Part shown: positions 55,797 through 64,000 of the stretch, piece by piece
How the letters are laid out: each line of letters opens with the position of its first letter
Position numbering within the stretch: the stretch's first letter is position 1
Source of the DNA: Oceanospirillaceae bacterium
GTDB lineage: Bacteria > Pseudomonadota > Gammaproteobacteria > Pseudomonadales > Balneatricaceae
Direction: 5' to 3'
Length of the DNA stretch: 64,000 bases
Assembly (NCBI GenBank): GCA_013215505.1
Contig: JABSQZ010000001.1
Coordinates: 738,881-802,880, forward strand
Position numbers and translations under genes: made by a program
The notes under the pieces: generated by a model
What the model was told of the DNA's origin: nothing
What the model saw: only the letters and a program-made list of their open reading frames with translations
Database searches by the model: none

Positions 55797-56902
55797 AGAT
55801 ACTGGTTGCAGAAGATGACAAAACCTCAAGGTTAATTTTACGTAGTGCATGTACAAAATGGGGCTACGATGTCATCTGTGTAGAAGACGGTCAAGCTGCA
55901 TGGGACTTAATACAGGGCAATGATGCCCCACAATTAATGGTAATAGACTGGGAGATGCCGCACATGAGCGGTATTGAGCTCTGTCAGCGTATTCGTGAAC
56001 AATTTCCTGATAATCCACCTTATATCATCTTGCTAACCTCCCGCGATGAAACACAAGATATCGTCGAAGGCTTGAAAAAGGGGGCTAATGATTACATTGT
56101 CAAACCTTTTAATATAGACGAACTGCAAGTAAGAATCTCGGTGGGAAAACGGGTTTTGCAGTTACAAAACGAATTACATAAAACCAATAATGTCTTAAAT
56201 ATCGAGCGCAGCATTATTGAAAACATTATTATTGGTATGAATGCTGATGCACCCTTCGAGAATGCTTTTCTTCGTTCTATACAATCCCCGGTAGAAAAAA
56301 CCTCAGGTGACATTCTATTCGCTGCAACTTGCCCTGACGGCAGACAACATGTGTTTTTAGGAGATTTCACCGGCCATGGTCTTACTGCTGCATTAGGTGG
56401 GCCAATTGCCTCAGATGCCTTTTATAAGATGACTTCAAAAGGTTTAACTATGGCTGAAATTGGTGATGAAATTAATCTACACATGTGTACCAAAATGCCG
56501 ACAGGGCTATTTCTTGCAGCGATCTTACTTGAAGTTAATCCTCAGAGAAATTCAGTAAAGATTTGGAATTGTGGCATGGAAAATATTTTATTTTTTCGAA
56601 ACAATACTTTTAAAGAAATTATTAAGTCTACCCGACCGGCTCTGGGGATTATTAAAGACAAACTAGATAACGTATCGACCTTCCCCTTTCAAGCTAACGA
56701 TAAGTTATACGCCTATTCGGACGGCATTATAGAAACAGCCAACCCAAGCAATGAAATGTTCGGTCAAAATCGCTTAATTTCTAGCATAAGTGAAATGTTA
56801 AGCTATAACAAAAATATACAAAAAATTCATGACGATGCCGATGCCTTCAGAGAGAGTAAAGTCAAACTTGATGATATTACCTTAATAGAGTTGAGCTGTT
56901 AA
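55793..56902 (+). CDS. Response regulator with PP2C/SpoIIE-type phosphatase output
   Basis: The start is GTG 55793, overlapping the kinase stop (GTGA). The REC domain ([37 protein letters not shown], ending [10 protein letters not shown]) is followed by a short coiled linker. A SpoIIE-type PPM phosphatase domain then carries metal-binding [15 protein letters not shown] and [16 protein letters not shown] and ends [13 protein letters not shown]. Family knowledge: such proteins dephosphorylate STAS-type anti-sigma antagonists in partner switching. The upstream hybrid kinase is its probable phosphodonor. A SpoIIAA-like gene lies convergently downstream (57132), a candidate substrate by inference only. 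Confidence 0.9.
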   Translation: MKILVAEDDKTSRLILRSACTKWGYDVICVEDGQAAWDLIQGNDAPQLMVIDWEMPHMSGIELCQRIREQFPDNPPYIILLTSRDETQDIVEGLKKGANDYIVKPFNIDELQVRISVGKRVLQLQNELHKTNNVLNIERSIIENIIIGMNADAPFENAFLRSIQSPVEKTSGDILFAATCPDGRQHVFLGDFTGHGLTAALGGPIASDAFYKMTSKGLTMAEIGDEINLHMCTKMPTGLFLAAILLEVNPQRNSVKIWNCGMENILFFRNNTFKEIIKSTRPALGIIKDKLDNVSTFPFQANDKLYAYSDGIIETANPSNEMFGQNRLISSISEMLSYNKNIQKIHDDADAFRESKVKLDDITLIELSC

Positions 56903-57023
56903 ACCTGAGAGGAATGACAATATTAGTCACAGATGAGGCTATTACCCATCATTAAACTGTGCGGTTACGAGGTAATACAAGATGAAGATGCCGAGCAGGC
57001 ATCCGATAATCCAAGTTCAGCAA

Positions 57024-57115
57024 CAAATGGCCGTTTTTGATCGATGCCGTCGATTTGCTAGCATCAATAAAGCAGCCTAACCAGCTCCAGTAAGCTAAAC
57101 CTGACACAACATACT
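57024..57115 (+). repeat. Dispersed repeat copy 29 (type B)
   Basis: CAAATGGCCGTTTTTGATCG, ATGCCGTCGATTTGCTAGCA, CAGCCTAACCAGCTCCAG and ACCTGACACAACATAC. It separates the phosphatase gene and the SpoIIAA-like gene. Confidence 0.7.
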
Positions 57116-57131
57116 TTACGAGACTCCAGGC

Positions 57132-57551
57132 TCATTGGGCGTTAGTTAAAGGTAAAGAGCTAGAGGAACGGTTTATCCACTCTTTTGCATTAGCCATCGA
57201 ATCAAAATACTGATGTTCTACTCCAGCACTATGGTAACAACGGCTCATTTGTTCTTTAACCGAGGATTTAAAATCAACATCCGCTAATATTACAGCGCAA
57301 TAGATCAATCCTCTGGATCTTCTTTCTACCAAAGTCTCTGTGAGACGGTTTTCTGCTTCAGGAGTAAATATACTCATTTTATGAAAAGAAACAATTTGAT
57401 TCCATGGTGAGGCCTCAAGCTGCCTGATACATGACTCTAAGGCTTTATTGTAATACTTGACACTCTCTTCATTAAACGGACCAGTCGCATCAATAAATAG
57501 TAATTTAGCTTCAACACTTACTTTAAATACGCCATGCTCTTTGAATATCAT
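57132..57551 (-). CDS. SpoIIAA/STAS-like protein (paralogue 3)
   Basis: From ATG 57551 (MIFKEHGVFKVSVEAKLLFI) the 139-aa product parallels the protein at 41831 throughout: DATGPFNEESVKYYNKALES, NQIVSFHKMSIFTPEAENRL, VILADVDFKSSVKEQMSRCY, FDSMANAKEWI. The fold looks SpoIIAA-like. Its position next to a REC-PP2C phosphatase gene makes a partner-switching role conceivable, though the usual phospho-serine segment is not visible. The frame also opens at 57560. Confidence 0.6.
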   Translation of the reverse strand: MIFKEHGVFKVSVEAKLLFIDATGPFNEESVKYYNKALESCIRQLEASPWNQIVSFHKMSIFTPEAENRLTETLVERRSRGLIYCAVILADVDFKSSVKEQMSRCYHSAGVEHQYFDSMANAKEWINRSSSSLPLTNAQ

Positions 57552-57744
57552 TAAAATCAAAACTCCATATAACTTCCTAAATTTAAATAAATGGACAACG
57601 ATAACTAGCTACCGTCAAGTATGTGCAGAGCGTAAAATTTTTTATCGGCACAAATGTAGAATAAGCCAAATATGTAAATATGCAATAAGTCAAATGTGCA
57701 AATGTGTGAGAACGTAAAAAGAAAGTGAGCCATTTGGCAAAGAG

Positions 57745-57776
57745 AATGGCCGCTGTTGGCTGATATCCATTTCATG
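57745..57776 (+). repeat. Dispersed repeat copy 30 (fragment)
   Basis: AATGGCCGCTGTTGGCTGAT, then ATCCATTTCATG. The rest of 57561-58390 holds a plus-strand frame at 58087-58338 that I do not consider coding, and no other feature. Confidence 0.6.
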
Positions 57777-58393
57777 CCCCCAGTGCTAAAGAGTACGGAT
57801 CTGTTAAGAAGTCGATCTGTTTACTGCCTGGGCTGTTTTTTATTGTTAAAGGCCCATTCTTAAGGCCCATTAGCTTATTTTTTGAATACCCCTAATATTA
57901 ATACTGTATTGGACGCTGCCATGCATATAGCTGTGCAGCACAGGTTCAACATCCTTGCATAGACGAGACCCATAGGAGTATGTCAATTTTCAAGTCCCAC
58001 TTCCTGAACTAAATTCTATGCACCCCTGCACTTATCGTTATTAATGCAGTTTTCGATTAACACAGCTATGTAACCGCGTTGCTCTATTGCATGCCAATCA
58101 GTATCAGTATGTTTTCTTGCTGCAAAAATGTAATCCCGGGGAAAATACCTTTGACTATTTGTTCAGGCGATGTGCGCAGTGTTTAAACAGCGCCGAGACG
58201 CAGCTTATATTAGGTTACAAAAAGTATATGTTTTCAAATTATCTAATGTATTCAAAATATAACAGAGTAATTACAGATATTTATTTCTTATTATGCAGCA
58301 CAGTTATTGATAATTTCTGGATCGATAGCTCTTATTAAAATACAAATATCGAACGTATTTTCTAAAATAAAAACGATCGGCAAAAATTTTCTA

Positions 58394-58421
58394 TTGACTT
58401 AGATAATGAAGCATATATGCT
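58394..58421 (+). promoter_or_regulatory. Candidate promoter for the aldolase gene
   Basis: TTGACT (58394-58399) and TATGCT (58416-58421), 16 bases apart, about 185 bases before the ATG. It resembles a sigma-70 promoter. Confidence 0.4.
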
Positions 58422-58606
58422 ATTTGTAAATATTTAGAAAATTTGTTTCATTTTTTGTGATTGCTTTGCTGTTGTATTGACAGGGATCCGGGTCTCAAGT
58501 GCCACGGCATCTACTGAGTGTCGCCAATTTTATCGCGACGCAAAAATCTTTTATATTACATTGGTTTAGTTAAATGCCAACAACGATATGTTAATAGGAG
58601 AATGAC

Positions 58607-59509
58607 ATGTTACAAGACACTACTGTTCTTTCTAAACAGGCCAGGCAGATGCTGTCAGGAGAAGGTATTGTTGCCGCGCTAGATCAGTCAGGCGGTTCTA
58701 TCCCGAGGGCTTTGAGACTCTATGGTGTGATCATCGGATCACATAATAGTGAACAGGAAATGATAGATGAAATCAATGCTATGCGTAGTCGGATTATTTC
58801 GTCCCCCGCTTTCGTTGCAGAGAAAGTCATTGGGGCAATCATTTTTAGACAAAATATGCACAATGAAATAGACGGCAAACCATTACCACAAGCGTTATGG
58901 GAAGATCGCGGCATCGTACCTTTCGTCAAAATTGATGATGGTCTTGAGCAAAGAAACGAAGATGTACAGCTGCTCAAGCCAATAGCGGATATGAAAAGCA
59001 GACTGCGAGTAGCCGCAGATTTTGGTTGCTTCGGTACCAAGAAACGATCCGTCATCTACAAAGCTAATCCTGCAGGGATAAACATGCTGGTAGCCCAGCA
59101 ATTTGAGTTAGCTAGCGAGATCATGGCGAGTGGCTTGGTTCCGATCATTGAGCCTGAAGTAGATATCGACTCCAGGAGCAAAATCGAAGCCGAGAATATT
59201 TTGCGCGACCAGCTATATGCTCAGTTGAATTCGCTGGGGGAAGATCAGCAGGTATTGCTCAAACTTTCGATCCCCACTTTGGATGGATTTTATGATGATT
59301 TGGCCACTCATCCCCGTGTATTGCGTGTCATGGGACTCTCTGGTGGTTACTCAAAGCAAGAGGCATGTGCGCGCCTGGCCAGACAGGACAAAATGATTGC
59401 CTCATTCAGTCGTGCGCTGGTCGAGGGCTTGAACAAACAACAGAGCGATAGCGAATTCAACGCTACCTTGTCGACATCTATCGACCAGTGCCGCCAGGCA
59501 TCTATCTGA
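58607..59509 (+). CDS. fda: Fructose-bisphosphate aldolase, class I
   Basis: The 300-aa product begins MLQDTTVLSKQARQMLSGEG, and the segment VAALDQSGGSIPRALRLYGV matches the bacterial class I (Fda-type) aldolases. FVKIDDGLEQRNEDVQLLKP, VPIIEPEVDID and the Schiff-base region QVLLKLSIPTLDGFYDDLAT follow. It splits fructose 1,6-bisphosphate into dihydroxyacetone phosphate and glyceraldehyde 3-phosphate in the cytoplasm without a metal. AATAGGAGAATGAC gives a good ribosome site. It looks monocistronic, with its own leader of over 200 bases. Confidence 0.9.
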   Translation: MLQDTTVLSKQARQMLSGEGIVAALDQSGGSIPRALRLYGVIIGSHNSEQEMIDEINAMRSRIISSPAFVAEKVIGAIIFRQNMHNEIDGKPLPQALWEDRGIVPFVKIDDGLEQRNEDVQLLKPIADMKSRLRVAADFGCFGTKKRSVIYKANPAGINMLVAQQFELASEIMASGLVPIIEPEVDIDSRSKIEAENILRDQLYAQLNSLGEDQQVLLKLSIPTLDGFYDDLATHPRVLRVMGLSGGYSKQEACARLARQDKMIASFSRALVEGLNKQQSDSEFNATLSTSIDQCRQASI

Positions 59510-59705
59510 TGGCACTATTTTCACTGAGTGTGAAAGGTGTTTTTGCAACTATTGCAGCGCAGAGGAAGTTGTAACTGTAAGGATAAAGTGGAGATTTAAG
59601 CCTGACAATAGCCGCTTAAATTACAGAAACCTAAGTGGCATAAAGGGAGATGGCAGCTTTTTGAAATTGTCGATCAAGCAAACCTAAGGTGTAGCAGAAA
59701 CATCA

Positions 59706-59738
59706 AAAAGGCCTCTTTTGGTCGATTGCTGACTTCGA
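59706..59738 (+). repeat. Dispersed repeat copy 31 (weak fragment)
   Basis: AAAAGGCCTCTTTTGGTCGA, then TTGCTGACTTCG; a poor but positioned match in the gap between the aldolase and dctP genes. Confidence 0.45.
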
Positions 59739-59741
59739 CAG

Positions 59742-59755
59742 CCCCAGTTTTGGGG
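59742..59755 (+). terminator. Short hairpin CCCCA / TGGGG
   Basis: A five-base stem with loop GTTT, followed by a moderately T-rich stretch (GTTCCGTTTTGTTAC). It may end aldolase transcripts. Confidence 0.35.
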
Positions 59756-59933
59756 CACTGTTCCGTTTTGTTACTTTTACATGACGGAGCCGCAGTCACA
59801 TGACTGCATGATCGATTGAATCATCGATATGTTTTCTATCTTTGGTAAATTTTAAAATACTGAGGAGAGTTAGCACTGTGTTCAGTTGGTTTGTTTTTAC
59901 TATAAAAATAATTAATAAACTTCAGGAGAAGAT

Positions 59934-60914
59934 ATGCAATATTTTATTAAACCATTAGCAGTTAGCTTAGTCACAATCGGATTAATCTGTGGCCAAGCCG
60001 TTGCCTCCGAAAAGATTGTAATCAAATCAGGAGACGTGCATGGCGACGGTTACCCCACTGTCGAAGCCATCAAATATATGGGTGGTCTTTTAAGTGACTG
60101 GACTGACGGTAGAATCAGCATCAAGGTTTTTGGTGGTGGTGTACTGGGCGCAGAAAAAGAAATGGTAGAGCAGGTACAAATCGGTGCTCTTGAAATGGCG
60201 CGTGTCAGTGTAGGCGTTGCAGGACCGATCGTCGACGAGTTCAATGCATTTAACCTGCCGTTTGTCTTTAGAAGTGCCGATCATATGTATAAAGTCACGG
60301 AAGGTGAAATCGGCACCGAACTATTAGAAGGACTTGATAAAGGTGGATTAGTCGGTCTCGGATATATGGATGGCGGTTCACGATCTTTTTACAACAATGA
60401 GCGAGCCATTACTAAAATTGAGGACCTTGCAGGATTGAAGATCCGTGTTATGGGTAATCCGATCTTTGTCGATATGGTAAATGCCATGGGTGGAAACGGC
60501 ATTCAAATCCCTTTCACTGAAGTTTATACATCCATCCAAACCGGTGTAGTCGATGGTGCCGAGAACAACCCTCCGACCTTGATTGAGCATCAGCACTGGA
60601 AAGTTGCCAAGCATTACACTCTGACCGAGCATCTAATGGTGCCTGAAATCTTCGTCTTCTCTAAGAGAGTATTCGACAAACTTTCCGACGAAGACCAGGC
60701 TTTGATTCGTAAAGCTTCCAGACTTGCAGTACTGAAGCAACGTGAGCTTTGGAAAGCAAAAGTCGGTGTTGCGGTTGAAAAAATGCAAGCGGCCGGCTAT
60801 GCCATTATCACTGATATTGACAAAACCCCCTTCATTGAGGCGACTCAGGACGTTCGTAACAAGTACGGAGCCAAGTGGAAGTCTTTGATGGATAAAGTTG
60901 CTGCCGTTAAGTAA
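59934..60914 (+). CDS. dctP: TRAP transporter solute-binding protein (DctP family)
   Basis: A signal peptide (MQYFIKPLAVSLVTIGLICG, to about residue 25) is followed by the DctP fold: DVHGDGYPTVEAIKYMGGLL, GAEKEMVEQVQIGALEMARV, the conserved arginine region GLKIRVMGNPIFVDMVNAMG and GVVDGAENNPPTLIEHQHWK. It binds a small organic acid or related solute in the periplasm and delivers it to the DctQM membrane unit encoded next. CAGGAGAAGAT precedes the ATG. Length 326 aa is normal. The ligand cannot be read from the sequence. Confidence 0.95.
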   Translation: MQYFIKPLAVSLVTIGLICGQAVASEKIVIKSGDVHGDGYPTVEAIKYMGGLLSDWTDGRISIKVFGGGVLGAEKEMVEQVQIGALEMARVSVGVAGPIVDEFNAFNLPFVFRSADHMYKVTEGEIGTELLEGLDKGGLVGLGYMDGGSRSFYNNERAITKIEDLAGLKIRVMGNPIFVDMVNAMGGNGIQIPFTEVYTSIQTGVVDGAENNPPTLIEHQHWKVAKHYTLTEHLMVPEIFVFSKRVFDKLSDEDQALIRKASRLAVLKQRELWKAKVGVAVEKMQAAGYAIITDIDKTPFIEATQDVRNKYGAKWKSLMDKVAAVK

Positions 60915-60950
60915 TCCGCTAGTTTCAAGATCAGGCTATTGAATCATCTA

Positions 60951-60988
60951 AGCCCTCCCCTTTGTATTCTTCGAATGTGGGCGGGCTT
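60951..60988 (+). terminator. Hairpin between dctP and dctQ
   Basis: AGCCCTCCCC pairs with GGGCGGGCTT across a loop (TTTGTATTCTTCGAATGT) and is followed by CTTTTGT. Such a hairpin would stabilise or partly terminate the transcript, keeping dctP expression above dctQM. Confidence 0.65.
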
Positions 60989-61008
60989 CTTTTGTATCAT
61001 CACTAGTA

Positions 61009-61512
61009 ATGGCTAAAAGTATGTTTAAACTTTTCACTAAATTTTTAGATCTTCTGCATTTCCTCTGTATCGGGATTGGAGGAGTTTCCATATGCGTCAT
61101 GTCTATCATCATCTGCTGGGGTGTTTTTACCCGCTATGTTTTGCAAGCAGGCTCTTTCTGGCCTGAACCCGTTTCCATCTTTCTCATTATTCAATTCACC
61201 TTTTACGGTGCCGTTGCCTGCTATCGGGAAGATCAACACATTGGCGTGGCCTTTTTTGTCAATAAACTGCCTATGAAACTGCAAATCGTCCAGCAATATG
61301 CTATTCCGATCCTCATGGCGGCGATTAGCCTGTTCATGTTGATTTACGGGATCGAGCTGGTTGCGATCACCCTATTTCAAACCTACCCCGATTTTGAGTT
61401 TATCAAGGTAGGTGTTGCCTACTCTCCAATCCCTATTAGTGGAGGGATTATGTTCTTATTCTCAATCGAAAAAATAATTTTATTAACCCTTAAAAATAAG
61501 GAGGCGGTTTAA
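61009..61512 (+). CDS. dctQ: TRAP transporter small membrane subunit (DctQ)
   Basis: A 167-aa protein with four membrane helices: IGGVSICVMSIIICWGVFTR, EPVSIFLIIQFTFYGAVACY, IPILMAAISLFMLIYGIELV and ISGGIMFLFSIEKIILLTL. The loop WPEPVSIFL and ACYREDQHIGVAFFV match DctQ. It assembles with DctM. No clear ribosome site precedes 61009; the ATG at 61021 is an alternative. The dctM start follows its stop by one base. Confidence 0.9.
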   Translation: MAKSMFKLFTKFLDLLHFLCIGIGGVSICVMSIIICWGVFTRYVLQAGSFWPEPVSIFLIIQFTFYGAVACYREDQHIGVAFFVNKLPMKLQIVQQYAIPILMAAISLFMLIYGIELVAITLFQTYPDFEFIKVGVAYSPIPISGGIMFLFSIEKIILLTLKNKEAV

Positions 61513-61513
61513 C

Positions 61514-62815
61514 ATGGGTGGCGATTTTGAAGCAATATTACTGATTGCAAGTATGCTGGGCCTGGTGATGTTGGGCCTCCCTATTGCTTATGCGGTAGGA
61601 CTTTCAACTATCATCACGGTATACGCTTTAGGACTTCCCCCTGAAGTCGTCTTATTGAAACTCTCCGATGGCGTGGACAACTTCTCCATGCTGGCAATAC
61701 CTTTCTTTGTATTTGCCGGGGCCATTATGTCAGAGGGAGGGATGGCAGTACGTCTGGTCAATTTTGCCAATATCTTCGTCGGTTTTATCCGTGGCGGGCT
61801 CGCTATGGTGAACATTTTAACCTCGATGTTTTTTGGCGGAATCTCGGGCTCTTCGGTTGCGGATACCACCTCTATCGGCTCCATCATGATTCCTATGATG
61901 AAGAGACAAGGCTACGACGACGCCTTCTCGGTCAATGTGACCATTTCCTCTTCAACCCAGGGAGTGATCATTCCTCCCAGCCACAATGCGGTGATATACG
62001 CCTTCGCAGCGGGGGGTACGGTCTCCATTGCAGAGTTGTTCATGGCGGGAATTATTCCGGGAATCATGATCGGTGTAGCATTGATGGCCTTAGCCTTTGT
62101 GATTTCACTGCGTCGTAATTACCCCAAAGGGGAGATGGTCCCGCTGCGGGAGGCAGTTAAGGTCTCAGGGCAGGCTTTCTTAGGGCTGATCACAGTGCTG
62201 ATCATCGTCGGTGGTGTCATCGGTGGGGTCTTTACTGCCACCGAATCTTCCGCTGTCGCGGTGGTCTATGCCTTCATCATTACCTTCTTCGTTTATCGCG
62301 ATTACAAATTCAGGGATTTTCCTAAGCTTTTGCATAATGTTGTCAAGACGGTCTCCATTGTGATGATCCTGATTGGTTTTGCCTCAACTTTTGGCTATCT
62401 CGTGGCCTTGATGCAGATTCCGGAAAAAATAACCGAGCTGGTGCTGTCAATTTCTGACAATAAATATGCCATTCTTGCCATGATCAACGTCATGTTGTTG
62501 GTCTTCGGAACGGTGATGGATATGGCCCCTTTGATCTTGATTTGTACTCCGGTGTTGCTGCCCTTGGTCGTGGAGCATGCAGGCATGGACCCTGTGCATT
62601 TCGGCATTATGATGATGATGAACCTCTCGGTGGGCCTGATTACTCCCCCGGTGGGCACAACTCTTTTTGCCGGTTGTGCCGTAGGTAAGGTCTCCATTGA
62701 AAAGGTCACCAGAACAATGTGGCCTTTTTGGTTGACCTTAGTTTTCATGTTGCTGCTGGTGACCTATATCCCACAACTTACCTTGTGGATGCCACAACTG
62801 TTGGGCTTTCGATAA
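61514..62815 (+). CDS. dctM: TRAP transporter large membrane subunit (DctM)
   Basis: 433 aa with about twelve membrane helices and DctM landmarks: LAIPFFVFAGAIMSEGGMAV, GGISGSSVADTTSIGSIMIP, SSTQGVIIPPSHNAVIYAFA and MNLSVGLITPPVGTTLFAGC. It is the sodium-driven transport subunit. GGAGG in the end of dctQ supplies its ribosome site. The genes dctP, dctQ and dctM form one operon. Confidence 0.95.
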   Translation: MGGDFEAILLIASMLGLVMLGLPIAYAVGLSTIITVYALGLPPEVVLLKLSDGVDNFSMLAIPFFVFAGAIMSEGGMAVRLVNFANIFVGFIRGGLAMVNILTSMFFGGISGSSVADTTSIGSIMIPMMKRQGYDDAFSVNVTISSSTQGVIIPPSHNAVIYAFAAGGTVSIAELFMAGIIPGIMIGVALMALAFVISLRRNYPKGEMVPLREAVKVSGQAFLGLITVLIIVGGVIGGVFTATESSAVAVVYAFIITFFVYRDYKFRDFPKLLHNVVKTVSIVMILIGFASTFGYLVALMQIPEKITELVLSISDNKYAILAMINVMLLVFGTVMDMAPLILICTPVLLPLVVEHAGMDPVHFGIMMMMNLSVGLITPPVGTTLFAGCAVGKVSIEKVTRTMWPFWLTLVFMLLLVTYIPQLTLWMPQLLGFR

Positions 62816-62828
62816 AAAGTCCTCTTCT

Positions 62829-62865
62829 CCGGGCAGTATAATAATCAATTTATGATGCTGCCCGG
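62829..62865 (+). terminator. Hairpin after the TRAP operon
   Basis: CCGGGCAG pairs with CTGCCCGG across a 21-base loop, beginning 13 bases after the dctM stop. There is no T-tract, so it may act as an mRNA end or Rho-linked structure. The following sequence to 63388 shows no gene. Confidence 0.5.
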
Positions 62866-63388
62866 TATTAGCAAAGCCATTTCAATTCAGTGCAAAGCGC
62901 ATTAAAAGCTTTCTGGATGTTATCAGCTCCTGTGTTTTACCGCTAAATCAAAAGGCAAGCCTGACACTGTCCTTGTTTCGTCTAGCGGGCTGTTTGCTTA
63001 CTATCAAGTACCTTTATCTCAGCAGATCTGATGCAAAATCCTGCTAAGAAGGCACCTATACAAGTCCAGTGTGAGCGGCCACATAAATGGAGCTTTCCCC
63101 AAAGAGAACAGCTTGTTAAAGCTCTTGTACATAGGCATACTCAATTCCTCTAAAAAAACAAACAATACCTGTGGAACATGCAAATAAGTCCGGTATCTTC
63201 TCTGCGGGATTGATTGTTTATTCCCTTTAAAAAAGTAAAGACAACGCTCTCGTAACTGACTATATTTTTCGCAGATCTGCAGAATACATTGTTAACATTT
63301 AATAACCTGACACAAAATCTGCAGCGCTCCCATATATTGGGCTGTCAGGTAAACACCCTTCAACTATTGTCACTGCATTAGGTTTTTC

Positions 63389-64000
63389 ATGACCAGTACT
63401 GCCATAATTCTGATTTTATTTTCAACTTTATTACACGCGGGATGGAACATGTACAGCCGCAAGTTCCGTGCGACTAGCAGTTCTTTTGCTGTCGGCGGAC
63501 TCGCTGTCTGGATTCTATTATTGCCCTTCTATCTATATTTTATAGCCTTAATGCCCGATGTTAAGGTTGAAAATTTTTTACTGGCCGCTTTGAGTAGTCT
63601 ATTTCAAGCTAGTTATTTTTATGGAGTAGTCAATGCCTATAAATACGGAAATTTATCTCTGTCATACCCGCTATTGAGATCAATTCCAATTCTGATGGTT
63701 TTAGTTTATGTATTTGTATTGGGTGATATTAATACCATATCTAATTATGCAATTATCAGCAGTCTGCTAATTGTCTTGGGCTGCATATTGCTACCCATGC
63801 GCCATTTAAGGGATTTTAAGCTTAAAAATTATGCCAATAAAATGTTTGTATTTGTTCTTGTCGCAGCACTGGGAACAGCGGGATACTCTATCATTGATAG
63901 CCTAGGTGTTAAGTTACTGGCTGAAAATTCGCCGAATTCCAATATCATAATGGTGTCATTAAACTATATTTACTTACAAGTGCTGCTTACCAGCCTATTT
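63389..64000 (+). CDS. DMT/EamA-like membrane transporter, N-terminal part
   Basis: From ATG 63389 the frame is open to the window edge (204 codons). It starts MTSTAIILILFSTLLHAGWN and has six hydrophobic segments in the visible part, with YGVVNAYKYGNLSLSYPLLR matching the end of the third and start of the fourth helix of EamA-type (10-TM) transporters. The C-terminal half is outside the window. It would be an inner-membrane exporter of metabolites; the substrate is unknown. Confidence 0.75.
   Translation, partial: MTSTAIILILFSTLLHAGWNMYSRKFRATSSSFAVGGLAVWILLLPFYLYFIALMPDVKVENFLLAALSSLFQASYFYGVVNAYKYGNLSLSYPLLRSIPILMVLVYVFVLGDINTISNYAIISSLLIVLGCILLPMRHLRDFKLKNYANKMFVFVLVAALGTAGYSIIDSLGVKLLAENSPNSNIIMVSLNYIYLQVLLTSLF

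Noticed and set aside
58087-58338. Plus-strand frame of 83 codons before the aldolase gene
   Set aside because: No ribosome site, composition like A+T-rich leader DNA, no recognisable family.
378-59738. The same-strand repeats as integron attC sites (superintegron)
   Set aside because: Uniform orientation and single-gene blocks are suggestive, but the copies lack the GTTRRRY/RYYYAAC core boxes of attC. There is also no integron integrase here; the tyrosine recombinases belong to IS91-type elements.

Overview
The window looks like the chromosome of a low-to-moderate GC, Gram-negative gammaproteobacterium, probably marine. This rests on gene content: TRAP transporter, class I fructose-bisphosphate aldolase, many LysR regulators, GGDEF/EAL and MCP proteins, lipoprotein and outer-membrane barrel signals, and IS91-family remnants. 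I cannot name a genus. No rRNA, tRNA, CRISPR array or prophage is visible.

The dominant structure is a dispersed intergenic repeat of about 165 bp when complete. I count 31 full or partial copies between 378 and 59738, and every copy I can recognise reads in the + direction whatever the orientation of neighbouring genes. Usually one to three genes lie between consecutive copies. The 5' part exists in two versions (A and B) and the 3' part is shared. Copies form the broken ends of several genes (a WYL-type regulator, a GGDEF gene, an unknown gene at 41.4 kb). One LysR gene occurs as an intact copy (13209-14111), a copy with a nonsense codon (2706-3605) and a tail-only remnant (19325-19476); the downstream tail and repeat also recur at 32.85 kb.

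Layout: 0-8 kb holds small unknown genes, a haloacid dehalogenase, the LysR pseudogene, a periplasmic binding protein, a broken diguanylate cyclase and a GST locus. 8-13 kb holds an MFS transporter, an autotransporter fragment and an IS91 remnant. 13-26 kb has LysR, binding proteins, a GC-richer 2OG-dioxygenase/LysR pair, a FAD oxidoreductase/LysR pair and an exported lyase-like protein. 26.5-28 kb is a second IS91 remnant. 28.5-41 kb is rich in haem-linked signalling: a di-haem cytochrome c peroxidase fused to DAHL-like and GGDEF domains, then a DUF3365 GGDEF-EAL protein and a DUF3365 chemoreceptor. 41-51 kb carries small accessory genes (SpoIIAA-like, GNAT, LysE/AraC, GFA, MATE/LysR), a hexanucleotide tandem repeat and a lipoprotein. 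52-57.5 kb is an MHYT hybrid histidine kinase operon with a REC-PP2C phosphatase, beside a SpoIIAA-like gene. 58.6-64 kb looks like ordinary metabolism: aldolase, a TRAP transporter operon and the start of a DMT transporter.

The most unusual items are the same-strand modular repeat family and the peroxidase-DAHL-GGDEF fusion, whose predicted membrane topology contradicts itself. The 28-57 kb stretch may form a redox or gas-sensing signalling neighbourhood feeding c-di-GMP, chemotaxis and phosphatase outputs; that link is inference.
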